DNA from: Anadara kagoshimensis | Lineage: Eukaryota > Mollusca > Bivalvia > Arcoida > Arcidae | Length of the DNA stretch: 64,000 nucleotides | Assembly: GCA_021292105.1 (NCBI GenBank) | Contig: CM037862.1 | Span: 3,356,501 to 3,420,500 of the forward strand | Direction: 5' to 3' | Shown here: piece by piece, positions 11,201 through 22,416 of the stretch | How positions within the stretch are numbered: the stretch's first letter is position 1 | Layout of the letters: the number at the start of each line of letters is the position of its first letter | The notes under the pieces: generated by a model | What the model was told of the DNA's origin: nothing | What the model saw: only the letters and a program-made list of their open reading frames with translations | Databases searched by the model: none | Made by a program: the position numbers and the translations under genes

Positions 11201-12618
11201 AATTCAGAAACCTTGACAGTGTCTTTTCAATTAACCCAAGTACATTGATGTATATATAAAGACAAACACGAATTTAGCATGTTTCTCGATGAGGGCAATA
11301 ATACCCCTTTACAAATAACGACATGAATGTTATGGGATATCAAAAAAGAGTGAAGTAAAAAAGTAGAAAAAGAATCCAGGATTAGCACACAAGACGTTTT
11401 AGTGTTTTAGTCTTGTGAATGTTATGCGCAAATTTAGAATTTTTATAAAATCATGCATAAAAACTCAAGTAGCACAAAACAAATGTAAGTAACGGACTGT
11501 TTGCCATTATTTGATCATCGATGACATTTGTATAATCCAAAAATTCAATTTTGTAATACATCAATGATCCTGACTTAAAAATCAAAACACTGTCAAGGTT
11601 TCTGAATCTCTTTCTTTGTCAGCAGTATTGGGGTCAAGCTGCGGAAAGGACAAAGCACTACTGAAATTTAAACATCAAAAAATGGCCAAAAATACCAAGA
11701 CCAAAAAATCAGCCACCAAGACCAAACTACAATATGAAAGAAGGGGTGACAGACAGCTATCTAAAACACACTTATTGAGACCATACTGATTGAATATCCT
11801 TACTGAACAGCCATTTGACCCTCTTCTATATATATTGATATGGTAACTTATCTTTTGTTACTGATCTGTTACACTGACATCATCATTTATAACATACTGT
11901 TGCTTCTGCTCTTGTGCACATCTACAAATATAACAAGCAAATTCAGTGAGTTAGGATCCTCCATCAGTAGTCTCTTTTTATGTAATTATCACTATGTGTG
12001 GAGCTTTGCAGATATTCGTTAAAGCAGAGAGGTAAAAATTAATGCCTATGAAATTGATTTCTGGTTTAAATTCGAGGTTATGTCAAGAAAATCTCAACCC
12101 TGAAAACCTCATGACATTGCTCATATAGTTAAGTTATAATAACATGAACAAGTTGGACATTTTTATATTATTTTCTAAATGAAACGCAAAAATATATAAC
12201 ACACTTGTCTACTTAATTTCAAGATTGATTGAATGATCCAATGGGTTTCTGCATCCCAGTCAAGAATATTTCACTAACATCAAGACGTCACCAGCTATGT
12301 GAACCGGTCTATCAAATTGAAAAAAATGGGAAAATTAACCCATCCTAAAAATTACATCAAAATTTTCGTATATGCTTTGTTTCACAATAATGAACAAAAT
12401 TGCAAAAAATAAAGAGCCAACAACACAAATTTGTGAAAATAGTATTACATTTATACCTATCCAATAAAATGGTCTTTCTTTGGTCGTCTTGTTCATCTGC
12501 CCGTTTGCTGGACGAAACCTCCGTATGTGAATGCTGATTATTCTTGCTGGCCTACTAAAAAAAACTAAAGCAGACATTAGTTGAATTCCAAAAAAATGAA
12601 ATGATATATATCACTTCT

Positions 12619-13288
12619 GGTACATCTATAGGCAACAGGATTGTAATACCAAGTGAAACAATCTTGACTTTTGAAATCGAGATGCTGATACATCTATAGG
12701 CGACAGGATTGTAATACCAAGTGAAATAATCTTGACCTTTAAAATGGAGATGCTGATACATCTATAGGCAACAGGATTGTAATATCAAGTGAAATAATCT
12801 TGACTTTTGAAATTGAGATGCTGGTACATCTATAGGCAACAGGATTGTAATACCAAGTGAAACAATTTTGACTTAAAATCGAGGTGCCAATACATCTATA
12901 GGCAACAGGATTATAATACCATGTGCAATAATCTTGACTTCGAAATAGGATGCTGATACATCTATAGGCAACAGGATTGTAATACCAAGTGAAACAATCT
13001 TGACTTAAAATCGAGATGCCAATACATCTATAGGCAACAGGATTGTAATACCAAGTGAAATAATCTTGACCTAAAATTGAGATGCTGATACATCTATAGG
13101 TAACAGGATTGTAATACCAAGTGAAATAATCTTGACCTAAAATTGAGATGCTGATACATCTATAGGTAACAGGATTGTAATACCAAGTGAAATAATATTG
13201 ACCTTTAAAATTGAGATGCTGATACATCTATAGGTAACAGGATTGTAATACCAAGTGAAATAATCTTGACTTTTAAAATTGAGATGCT
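12619..13288. repeat. 66-68-bp minisatellite array, unit 3 (first)
   Basis: Near-identical counterpart of the arrays at 781-1444 and 6045-6713, with the same order of variant monomers. One private change is ATAATATTGACC near 13190. It ends at the module at 13298. Confidence 0.92.
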
Positions 13289-13297
13289 AGTTTCTTG

Positions 13298-13531
13298 TCA
13301 ATTGCATCTATGTATTTTAACCGAGGCTATTATTGGAGATTTCTCATCATTCAATTTCCTCTGCTCTAAATATCCAATGACTTCCATATTTCCGCCTGCC
13401 AGGTCAATATCCGGAAAACATAATACCAACCAGACCCTCGCTGCATTATGTTTCCACTCAACGTTCACCCTAGCGTACGGTCGTTTGGGACAAGCCTGGT
13501 TCCTCGAGTTCCTGAAGAGGTGGTTATTCAC
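13298..13531 (-). other. 77-codon exon-like module, copy 4 (unit 3)
   Basis: Open copy with one substitution near its start (TTATTCACG against TTATCCACG, D to N). It is spaced 1303 bp from copy 5, almost the same as copies 2 and 3, which supports descent from a two-module block. Function unknown. Confidence 0.4.
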
Positions 13532-13879
13532 GCTGGCCTACTAGAAAACAAAAGCATAGACATTAATTGCAATCGAAAAAAGAAATGATTCATTATGATA
13601 TAAGTGAAAAAATTCTTGACCAGGTGAGCATTTCTGCTCTGCCTACAGTTAATAGAATTGGGATACAAGTGAAACAGGCTTGACCAGATCTAAAATACAC
13701 CCAGCCTCCACTTTCATATAAGGGCAATACTAGAGTGTATGCCTCAAGTTGAAGCAACTACTGGCTTTAATTGGCGATCTGCCATCATGAATCATGAGAA
13801 TTATGATTGTAATATTTAGTGAAATAATCTTGACTGTTGGTAAATTATACCATCAGGAATCATGAGAATTATGATTGTA

Positions 13880-14590
13880 ATATCAAGTGAAATAATCTTG
13901 ACTTTTGAAATTTAGATGCTAATACATCAATAGGCAACAGGATTAAAATACCAAGTGAAATAATCTTGACTTTTAAAATTGAGATGCTGATACATCTATA
14001 GGTAACAGGATTGTAATACCAAGTGAAATAATCTTGACCTTTAAAATTGAGATGCTGATACATCTATAGGTAACAGGATTGTAATACCAAGTGAAATAAT
14101 CTTGACCTAAAATTGAGATGCTAATACATCTATAGGTAACAGGATTGTAATACCAAGTGAAATAATCTTGACCTTTAAAATTGAGATGCTAATACATCTA
14201 TAGGTAACAGGATTGTAATACCAAGTGAAATAATCTTGACCTAAAATTGAGATGCTAATACATCTATAGGTAACAGGATTGTAATACCAAGTGAAATAAT
14301 CTTGACTTTTGAAATTAAGATGCTGATACATCTGTAAGTAACAGGATTACAATACCAAGTGCAATAATCTGACTTAAAATCGAGATGCCAATACATCTAT
14401 AGGCAACAGGATTGTAATACCAAGTGAAATAATATTGCCTTAAAATCGAGGTGCCAATACATCTATAGGCAACAGGATTGTAATACCGAGTGAAATAATC
14501 TTGACCTTTAAAATTGAAATGCTGATACATCTATATGTAACAGGATTGTAATACCAAGTGAAATAATCTTGACTTCTAAAATTAAGATGC
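13880..14590. repeat. 66-68-bp minisatellite array, unit 3 (second)
   Basis: About ten monomers. The left half matches the array at 7306-8019. The right half carries different variants (CATCTGTAAGTAACAGG near 14331, CCGAGTGAAATAAT near 14487) that are typical of unit 4, so the array itself is mosaic. Confidence 0.9.
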
Positions 14591-14600
14591 TAGTTCCTTG

Positions 14601-14834
14601 TCAATTGCATCTATGTATTTTAACTGAGGCTATTATTGGAGATTTCTCATCATTCAATTTCCTCTGCTGTAAATACCCAATGACTTCCATATTTCCGCCT
14701 GCCAGGACAATATCCGGAAAACATAATACCAACCAGACCCTCGCTGCATTATGTTTCCACTCAACGTTCACCCTAGCGTACGGTCGTTTGGGACAAGCCT
14801 GGTTCCTCGAGTTCCTGAAGAGGTGGTTATCCAC
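14601..14834 (-). other. 77-codon exon-like module, copy 5 (unit 3)
   Basis: Open copy with the CTGCTGTAAATA variant (Q in place of E) that is shared with 16272 and 21414, and a private change in DIDLAG (DIVLAG). Function unknown. Confidence 0.4.
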
Positions 14835-15180
14835 GCTGGCCTACTAGAAAACAAAAGCATAGACATTAATTGCAATCGAAAAAGAAACGATTCATTATGA
14901 TATAAGTGAATAAATTCTTGACCAGGTGAGCATTTCTGCTCTGCCTACAGTTAATAGAATTGGGATACAAGTGAAACAGTCTTGACCAGATCTAAAATAC
15001 ACCCAGCCTCCACTTTCATATAAGGGCAATACTATAGTGTATGCCTCAAGTTAAAGCAACTACTGGCTTTAATTGGAGATCAGACATCATGAATCATGAG
15101 AATTATGATTGTAATATTTAGTGAAATAATCTTGACTGTTGGTAAATTATACCATCAGGAATCATGAGAATTATGATTGT

Positions 15181-15493
15181 AATATTAAGTGAAATAATCT
15201 TGACTTTTGAAATTTAGATGCTAATACATCAATAGGCAACAGGATTATAATACCAAGTGAAATAATCTTGACTTTTAAAATTGAGATGCTGATACATCTT
15301 TAGGTAACAGGATTGCAATACCAAGTGAAATAATCTTGACTTTTAAAATTGAGATGCTGATACATCTTTAGGTAACAGGATTGTAATACTGAGTGAAATA
15401 ATCTTGACCTTTAAAATTGAAATGCTGATACATCTATTGGTAACAGGATTGTAATACCAAGTGAAATAATCTTGACTTTTAAAATTGAGATGC
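15181..15493. repeat. Short minisatellite array, unit 3 (third)
   Basis: About four monomers, including CATCTTTAGGTAACAGG variants. It precedes the decayed module copy at about 15504. Confidence 0.88.
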
Positions 15494-15503
15494 TAGTTCC
15501 TTG

Positions 15504-15737
15504 TCAATTGCATCTATGTATCTTAACTGAGGCTATTATTGGAGATTTCTCATCATTCAATTTCCTCTGCTGTTAATATCCAATGACTTCCATATTTCCG
15601 CCTGCCAGGTCAATATCCGGAAAACATAATACCAACCAGACCCTCGCTGCATTATGTTTCCACTCAACGTTCACCCTAGCGTACGGTCGTTTGCGACAAG
15701 CCTGGTTCCTCGAGTTCCTGAAGAAGTGGTTATCCAC
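15504..15737 (-). pseudogene. 77-codon module, decayed copy 6 (unit 3)
   Basis: Same module, but CTGCTGTTAATATCC replaces CTGTAAATATCC. On the minus strand this turns GGATATTTA into GGATATTAA, an in-frame stop. Further private changes are TTGCGACAAG and AAGAAGTGG. It is the only copy clearly closed in the 77-codon frame by a substitution. Confidence 0.45.
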
Positions 15738-16083
15738 GCTGGCCTGCTAGAAAACAAAAGCATAGACATTAATTGCAATCGAAAAAAGAAATGATTCATT
15801 ATGATATAAGTGAATAAATTCTTGACCAGGTGAGCATTTCTGCTCTGCCTAGAGTTAATAGAATTGGGATACAAGTGAAACAGTCTTGACCAGATCTAAA
15901 ATACACCCAGCCTCCACTTTCATATAAGGGCAATACTATAGTGTATGCCTCAAGTTAAAGCAACTACTGGCTTTAATTGGAGATCTACCATCATGAATCA
16001 TGAGAATTATGATTGTAATATTTAGTGAAATCATCTTGACTGTTGGAAAATTATACCATCAGGAATCATGAGAATTATGATTG

Positions 16084-16261
16084 TAATATCAAGTGAAATA
16101 ATCTTGACTTTTGAAATTTAGATGCTAATACATCAATAGGCAACAGGATTATAATACCAAGTGAAATAATCTTGACTTTTAAAATTGAGATGCTGATACA
16201 TCTATAGGCAACAGGATTATAATACCAAGTGAAATAATCTTGACACTTAAAATTGAGATGC
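16084..16261. repeat. Short minisatellite array, unit 3 (fourth)
   Basis: Two to three monomers between the shared CATGAGAATTATGATTG segment and the module at 16272. The final monomer has TTGACACTTAAAATTGAG, also seen near 21316. Confidence 0.85.
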
Positions 16262-16271
16262 TAGTTCCTTG

Positions 16272-16505
16272 TCAATTGCATCTATGTATTTTAACTGAGG
16301 CTATTATTGGAGATTTCTCATCATTCAATTTCCTCTGCTGTAAATATCCAATGACTTCCATATTTCCGCCTGCCAGGTCAATATCCGGAAAACATAATAC
16401 CAACCAGACCCTCGCTGCATTATGTTTCCACTCAACGTTCACCCTAGCGTACGGTCGTTTGGGACAAGCCTGGTTCCTCGAGTTCCTGAAGAGGTGGTTA
16501 TCCAC
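16272..16505 (-). other. 77-codon exon-like module, copy 7 (unit 3)
   Basis: Open copy 769 bp from copy 6. The same 769-bp spacing separates the two copies of unit 4 (21414 and 22183), so this pair and that pair share an ancestor block. Function unknown. Confidence 0.4.
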
Positions 16506-19500
16506 GCTGGCCTACTAGAAAACAAAAGCATAGACATTAATTGCAATCGAAAAAAGAAATGATTCATTATGATATAAGTGAATAAATTCTTGACCAGGTG
16601 AGCATTTCTGCTCTGCCTACAGTTAATAGAATTGGGATACAAGTGAAACAGTCTTGACCAGATCTAAAATACACCAGCCTCCACTTTCATACAAGGGCAA
16701 CACTATAGTGTATGCCTCAAGTTAAAGCACTTACTGGCTTTAATTGGAGATCTGCCATCATGAAAATTATGATTGTAATATCAAGTGAAATAATCTTGAC
16801 TGTTGGTAAATTATACCATCAGGAATCATGAGAATTATGATTGTTATATCAAGTGAAATAATCTTGACTTGGTTAATTACTTCAAACTTGAGATGCTAGT
16901 TCCCTGGCAAGTGCATCTATCAATTAACTTGGCCATTATTGGAGATCTGCCATCATTTGATCTTCCCCTGTTGTGAATTTCAAATGACTGACTTTCAGCT
17001 TGCCAGGTCAATTACAGAAAATATACCACAATGAGATCCTTGATGCATCTTGTTTCTTCTCGTCTCTTGGCGTCCTTAGTAGGGGTCACATCTGGTTCCT
17101 TGAAGTCCAATACATCCTTCGTTATCTGAAAAAAACATGAACTTGACATTAGCCAATGTCACAAGAACCAAAAAAACATGTCAATTGGTCCACTGATTAT
17201 TGCATCCTCAACTTTTGACAATTGCTGGATGTAATGAAAAATGGTATACAGTGCATGCTGTTTAAGAAATCTGGATATTTATCACCCCCTCACATCTTAC
17301 AATGAGTGGTCCATTATTATAAAATAGACCCATTTTGTTTTACAGTGCAGTATCTTCTGTGTAGTCATTACGATAAATAAGTGCAAGAAAAATAAGTATG
17401 TTCTATAAGAATAATAAGATTTTCCCATTCAACCACTAATTTAACATTTCCATTTAGCTAAAACATATTAATGTTTGCTCACATGTTAAGTTTTACTTAC
17501 AAGAGGCCAATAGGCTTCATTGTAGCTCATCCAAGTTCCTAATGTAGTTCCGTCTTGGAAGAATTATTTAAAAGACTCAAATAGTGTTCATAAATACAGG
17601 GCCAACAGCTAAGATATCCTTGGCTGTTCCAGAACTGACCATCTTCATATAAATGAAGTGAAATAAACTGAGACAAAACATTACAACAACCAATCCAGTT
17701 GTATAGTCCAAACTAAGTCGAGACCATAATGACAAAAATCAAAATACCATAGCAAACTATTGCAAGGGTAGGTGGATTGATCTGGTTGGTTTGATGGAAT
17801 TTTGCTATTTAACCCAGTGATTTTCCATTAAGGAGTTTTATAGTGTTCCCTCAATTGTTTAGTAATCTTGGATACATTGGTTTTATTGCCATTATGGTTT
17901 AAGCTTAAAATTGTTTTCTTTTTATATAAAGTCCAAGTAAGTATTGTTTTCTCAATAAAGAAGCAGTCTGGTCTGAAACAGTGGAGGAACCATTTAAAAA
18001 TAAACACTGGGCTTATATCTAAGCAAGCAAAATCAAATCTGTAAACATTAATATGTATATTGCATCTATACCTATCCAATAAAATTGTACTACATCGTCG
18101 TCTTGTTCATCTGCCTGGTTGTAAACTGAAACCTCTGTGTGTGTGTACAACACTGAATGCCAATCTTTCCTCCATTAATGGCTGACAGATGTTGAATTGT
18201 CCCTCTCTACATGCCCAACAGGACTTCTGATATACATCTCAGTATACCTCCATAACTGTGTGGCTAGATATTGGTCCAATTCAACACCCATTTTATTCAA
18301 TTCCTAATAAAAGAAATTGGCTACATTAGTGTACCTATATAAGTCATCTGAACTATGTGCCTTGGATGATAAAGGCAGTTTGGGGGGAGGGGGGCTTTAA
18401 GTTAATATGTTATTCAGCTCTTTGTTACTACTCAGGATTTCAACCACTCTGATACCAGCTTCCTACTTGGCATTTCTTTTCTTAAACTTGAACTGACAAT
18501 TTCTGTGTTACACTATACTCAGGGTTTCAACCTCTCTAGAAGGTCAGCACCAACTTGCTTATTGCTGTTTCTTTTCTTGAACTGAAAATTTATGTGTTCC
18601 ACTGCTGGTGAAAATAAAACTTTTTGTTATTGAAAATAATTTGTGATACTAGGAGATCCGGCTGGACAAGTTTCTGCAAGACTGTCAGCATACTTCCATA
18701 CGTCAATATACCTCCATACAAGCCAAACTAGATATTGGTCCAATTACACCTGCCAATCTTTTGAAGATCCATGTAAAAGAAAACAATTACATTAGTGTAT
18801 ATCTATTGTACTCAAATTACCCCACGATCTTGTTTCATCTTGTACCCAAACATTCAAGGCCTTTGAAGGCAACTTGCAGATTCTCTTCTTCTTTACTGAT
18901 GTTAATATTGCAGGTCTCAACTGTTTGTGTTTGATTGAATGGGGTTTTAACTCCCAGTCAAGAATATTTCACTTATATTGAGATGTCACCAGCTATAGGT
19001 GAAGTAGGAGAAGCTCAGGGTAATGTGCAGAGATGGTTCTTTAATGTGTTATCCTGCCGTGACATGAGGCATTGATTATAAAGATTTCTTTTGAATGAGT
19101 CGACTTTCATCTATAAATGTTGAGTGCTTGACTAAAGAACACTTTGAGGCTATGTGAAATTTGGTCCCAATATTTGATCATTTAAACAGAGCACAGACAT
19201 ATATTCTTAAATTATTTCACTTATTTAGCTTGTAACTTTTTATTTAAGTGCATGCAATATGAGAGTGTCTAATGATTTTACAGGTTAGGATTCATCAATT
19301 AGTCTGGTCTCAAGGTGTGTACTGCCGGTCTTTTCCTTGTCTCATTCAGTGGATGATGCTTGATGTCTCCAATTCAGTCCTTTGATGTTGCCATTTCAAT
19401 GCAGTATTTTATCTTTTCAACAGTTTGATCCAAACACCACTGATGAAGAATTGAATTCAGAAACCTTGACAGTGTCTTTTCAATTAACCCAAGTACATTG

Positions 19501-20866
19501 ATGTATATATAAAGACAAACACGAATTTAGCATGTTTCTCGATGAGGGCAATAATGCCCCTTTACAAATAACGACATGAATGTTATGGGATATCAAAAAA
19601 GAGTGAAGTAAAAAAGTAGAAAAAGAATGCAGGATTAGCACACAAGACATTTTAGCGTTTTAGTCTTGTGAATGTTATGTGCAAATTTTGAATTTTTATA
19701 AAATCATGCATAAAAACTCAAGTAGCACAAAACAAATGTAAGTAACGGACTGTTTGCCATTATTTGATCATCGATGACATTTGTATAATCCAAAAATTCA
19801 ATTTTGTAATACATCAATGATCCCGACTTAAAATCAAAACACTGTCAAGGTTTCTGAATCCCTTTCTTTGTCAGCAGTATTGGGGTCAAGCTGCGGAAAG
19901 GACAAAGCACTACTGAAATTTAAACACCAAAAATGGCCAAAAATACCAAGACCAAAAAATCAGCCACCAAGACCAAACTACAATATGAAAGAAGGGGTGA
20001 CAGACAGCTATCTAAAACACACTTATTGAGACCATACTGATTGAATATCCTTACTGAACAGCCATTTGACCCTCTTCTATATATATTGATATGGTAACTT
20101 ATCTTTTGTTACTGATCTGTTACACTGACATCATCATTTATAACATGCTGTTGCTTCTGCTCTTGTGCACATCTACAAATATAACAAGCAAATTCAGTGA
20201 GTTAGGATCCTCCATCAGTAGTCTCTTTTTATGTAATTATCACTATGTGTGGAGCTTTGCAGATATTCGTTAAAGCAGAGAGGTAAAAATTAATGCCTAT
20301 GAAATTGATTTCTGGTTTAAATTCGAGGTTATGTCAAGAAAATCTCAACCCTGAAAATTCCATGACACTGCTCATATAGTTAAGTTATAATAACATGAAC
20401 AAGTTGGACATTTTTATATTATTTTCTAAATGGAACGCAAAAATATATAACACACTTGTCTACTTAATTTCAAAATTGCTTGAATGATCCAATGGGTTTC
20501 TGCATCCCAGTCAAGAATATTTCACTAACATCAAGACGTCACCAGCTATGTAAACCGCTCTATCAAATTGAAAAAAATGGGAAAATTAACCCATTCTAAA
20601 AATTACATCAAAAGTTTCGTATATGCTTTGTTTCACAATAATGAACAAAATTGCAAAAAATAAAGAGCCAACGACACAAATTTGTGAAAATAGTATTACA
20701 TTTATACCTATCCAATAAAATGGTCTTTCTTTGGTCGTCTTGTTCATCTGCCCGTTTGCTGGATGAAACCTCCATATGTCAATGCTGATTATTCTTGCTG
20801 GCCTACTAAAAAAAACTAAAGCAGACATTAGTTGAAATCCAAAAAATGAAATGATATATCACTTCT

Positions 20867-21403
20867 GGTACATCTATAGGCAACAGGATTGTAATACCAA
20901 GTGAAACAATCTTGACTTAAAATCGAGATGCTGATACATCTATAGGCAACAGGATTTTAATACCAAGTGCAATAATCTTGACTTAAAATTGAGATGCCGA
21001 TACATCTTTAGGCAACAGGATTGTAGTACCGAGTGAAATAATCTTGACCTTTAAATTTGAAATGCTGATACATCTATAGGTAACAGGATTGTAATACCAA
21101 GTGAAATAATCTTGACTTTTAAAATTGAAATGCTGATACATCTATAGGTAACAGGATTTTAATACCAAGTGCAATAATCTTGACTTAAAATTGAGATGCC
21201 GATACATCTATAAGCAACAGGATTGTAATACCGAGTGAAATAATCTTGACCTTTAAATTTGAAATGCTGATACATCTATAGGTAACAGGATTGTAATACC
21301 AAGTGAAATAATCTTGACACTTAAAATTGAAATGCTGATACATCTATAGGTAACAGGATTGTAATACCGAGTGAAATAATCTTGACTTTTAAAATTGAGA
21401 TGC
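20867..21403. repeat. 66-68-bp minisatellite array, unit 4 (first)
   Basis: About eight monomers. A two-monomer block (TTTTAATACCAAGTGCAATAAT followed by GTACCGAGTG or ATACCGAGTG types) occurs twice, showing duplication by blocks larger than one monomer. Confidence 0.9.
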
Positions 21404-21413
21404 TAGTTCCTTG

Positions 21414-21647
21414 TCAATTGCATCTATGTATTTTAACTGAGGCTATTATTGGAGATTTCTCATCATTCAATTTCCTCTGCTGTAAATATCCAATGACTTC
21501 CATATTTCCGTCTGCCAGGTCAATATCCGGAAAACACAATACCAACCAGACCCTCGCTGCATTATGTTTCCACTCAACGTTCACCCTAGCGTACGGTCGT
21601 TTGGGACAAGCCTGGTTCCTCGAGTTCCTGAAGAGGTGGTTATCCAC
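21414..21647 (-). other. 77-codon exon-like module, copy 8 (unit 4)
   Basis: Open copy with TTTCCGTCTGCC in place of TTTCCGCCTGCC (G to D in LAGG) and AACACAATACC in place of AACATAATACC. Function unknown. Confidence 0.4.
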
Positions 21648-21991
21648 GCTGGCCTACTAGAAAACAAAAGCATAGACATTAATTGCAATCGAAAAAAGAA
21701 ACGATTCATTATGATATAAGTGAATAAATTCTTGACCAGGTGAGCATTTCTGCTCTGCCTACAGTTAATAGAATTGGGATACAAGTGAAACAGTCTTGAC
21801 CAGATCTAAAATACACCCAGCCTCCACTTTCATATAAGGGCAATACTATAGTGTATGCCTCAAGTTAAAGCAACTACTGGCTTTAATTGGAGATCTGCCA
21901 TCATGAATCATGAGAATTATGATTGTATTTATTTAGTGAAATCATCTTGACTGTTGGAAAATTATACCATCAGGAATCATGAGAATTATGA

Positions 21992-22172
21992 TTGTAATAT
22001 CAAGTGAAATAATCTTGACTTTTGAAATTAAGATGCTAATACATCAATAGGCAACAGGATTATAATACCAAGTGAAATAATCTTGACTTTTAAAATTGAG
22101 ATGCTGATACATCTATAGGTAACAGGATTGTAATACCGAGTGAAATAATCTTGACTTTTAAAATTGAGATGC
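21992..22172. repeat. Short minisatellite array, unit 4 (second)
   Basis: Two to three monomers before the module at 22183. Layout and length match the short array at 16084-16261 in unit 3. Confidence 0.85.
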
Positions 22173-22182
22173 TAGTTCCTTG

Positions 22183-22416
22183 TCAATTGCATCTATGTAT
22201 TTTAACTGAGGCTATTATTGGAGATTTCTCATCATTCAATTTCCTCTGCTCTAAATATCCAATGACTTCCATATTTCCGCCTGCCAGGTCAATATCCGGA
22301 AAACATAATACCAACCAGACCCTCGCTGCATTATGTTTCCACTCAACGTTCACCCTAGCGTACGGTCGTTTGGGACAAGCCTGGTTCCTCGAGTTCCTGA
22401 AGAGGTGGTTATCCAC
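22183..22416 (-). other. 77-codon exon-like module, copy 9 (unit 4)
   Basis: Open copy, identical in the deduced 77 residues to the copy at 8029-8262. It is the last module before the array edge. Function unknown. Confidence 0.4.

Larger units (their letters stand above)
5264..11831. repeat. Higher-order tandem repeat, unit 2
   Basis: Second unit, 6568 bp. It has the same order of parts as unit 1 but two 77-codon modules (6724-6957 and 8029-8262), each with its own minisatellite. This accounts for its extra ~1.3 kb. Many one-base indels against unit 1 sit in homopolymers (for example the G-run near 10140). These could be biological or left over from long-read assembly. Confidence 0.9.
11832..20082. 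repeat. Higher-order tandem repeat, unit 3 (longest, mosaic)
   Basis: Third and longest unit, 8251 bp. It carries four 77-codon modules (13298, about 15504 decayed, 14601 and 16272). Its left part shares private variants with unit 2, for example GCAATACTAGAGTG at about 7150 and 13725. Its right part shares private variants with unit 4, for example TTCATACAAGGGCAACAC near 16686 and 22599, and TCCTTCGTTATC near 17115 and 23027. It therefore reads as a recombinant of two unit types. Confidence 0.9.

Noticed and set aside
11840..12022. 60-codon leucine-rich + strand frame at the unit start (also 20091-20273)
   Set aside because: Present only in units 3 and 4, which carry three extra bases (ATCATC); units 1 and 2 are interrupted. 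No motif beyond hydrophobic composition.
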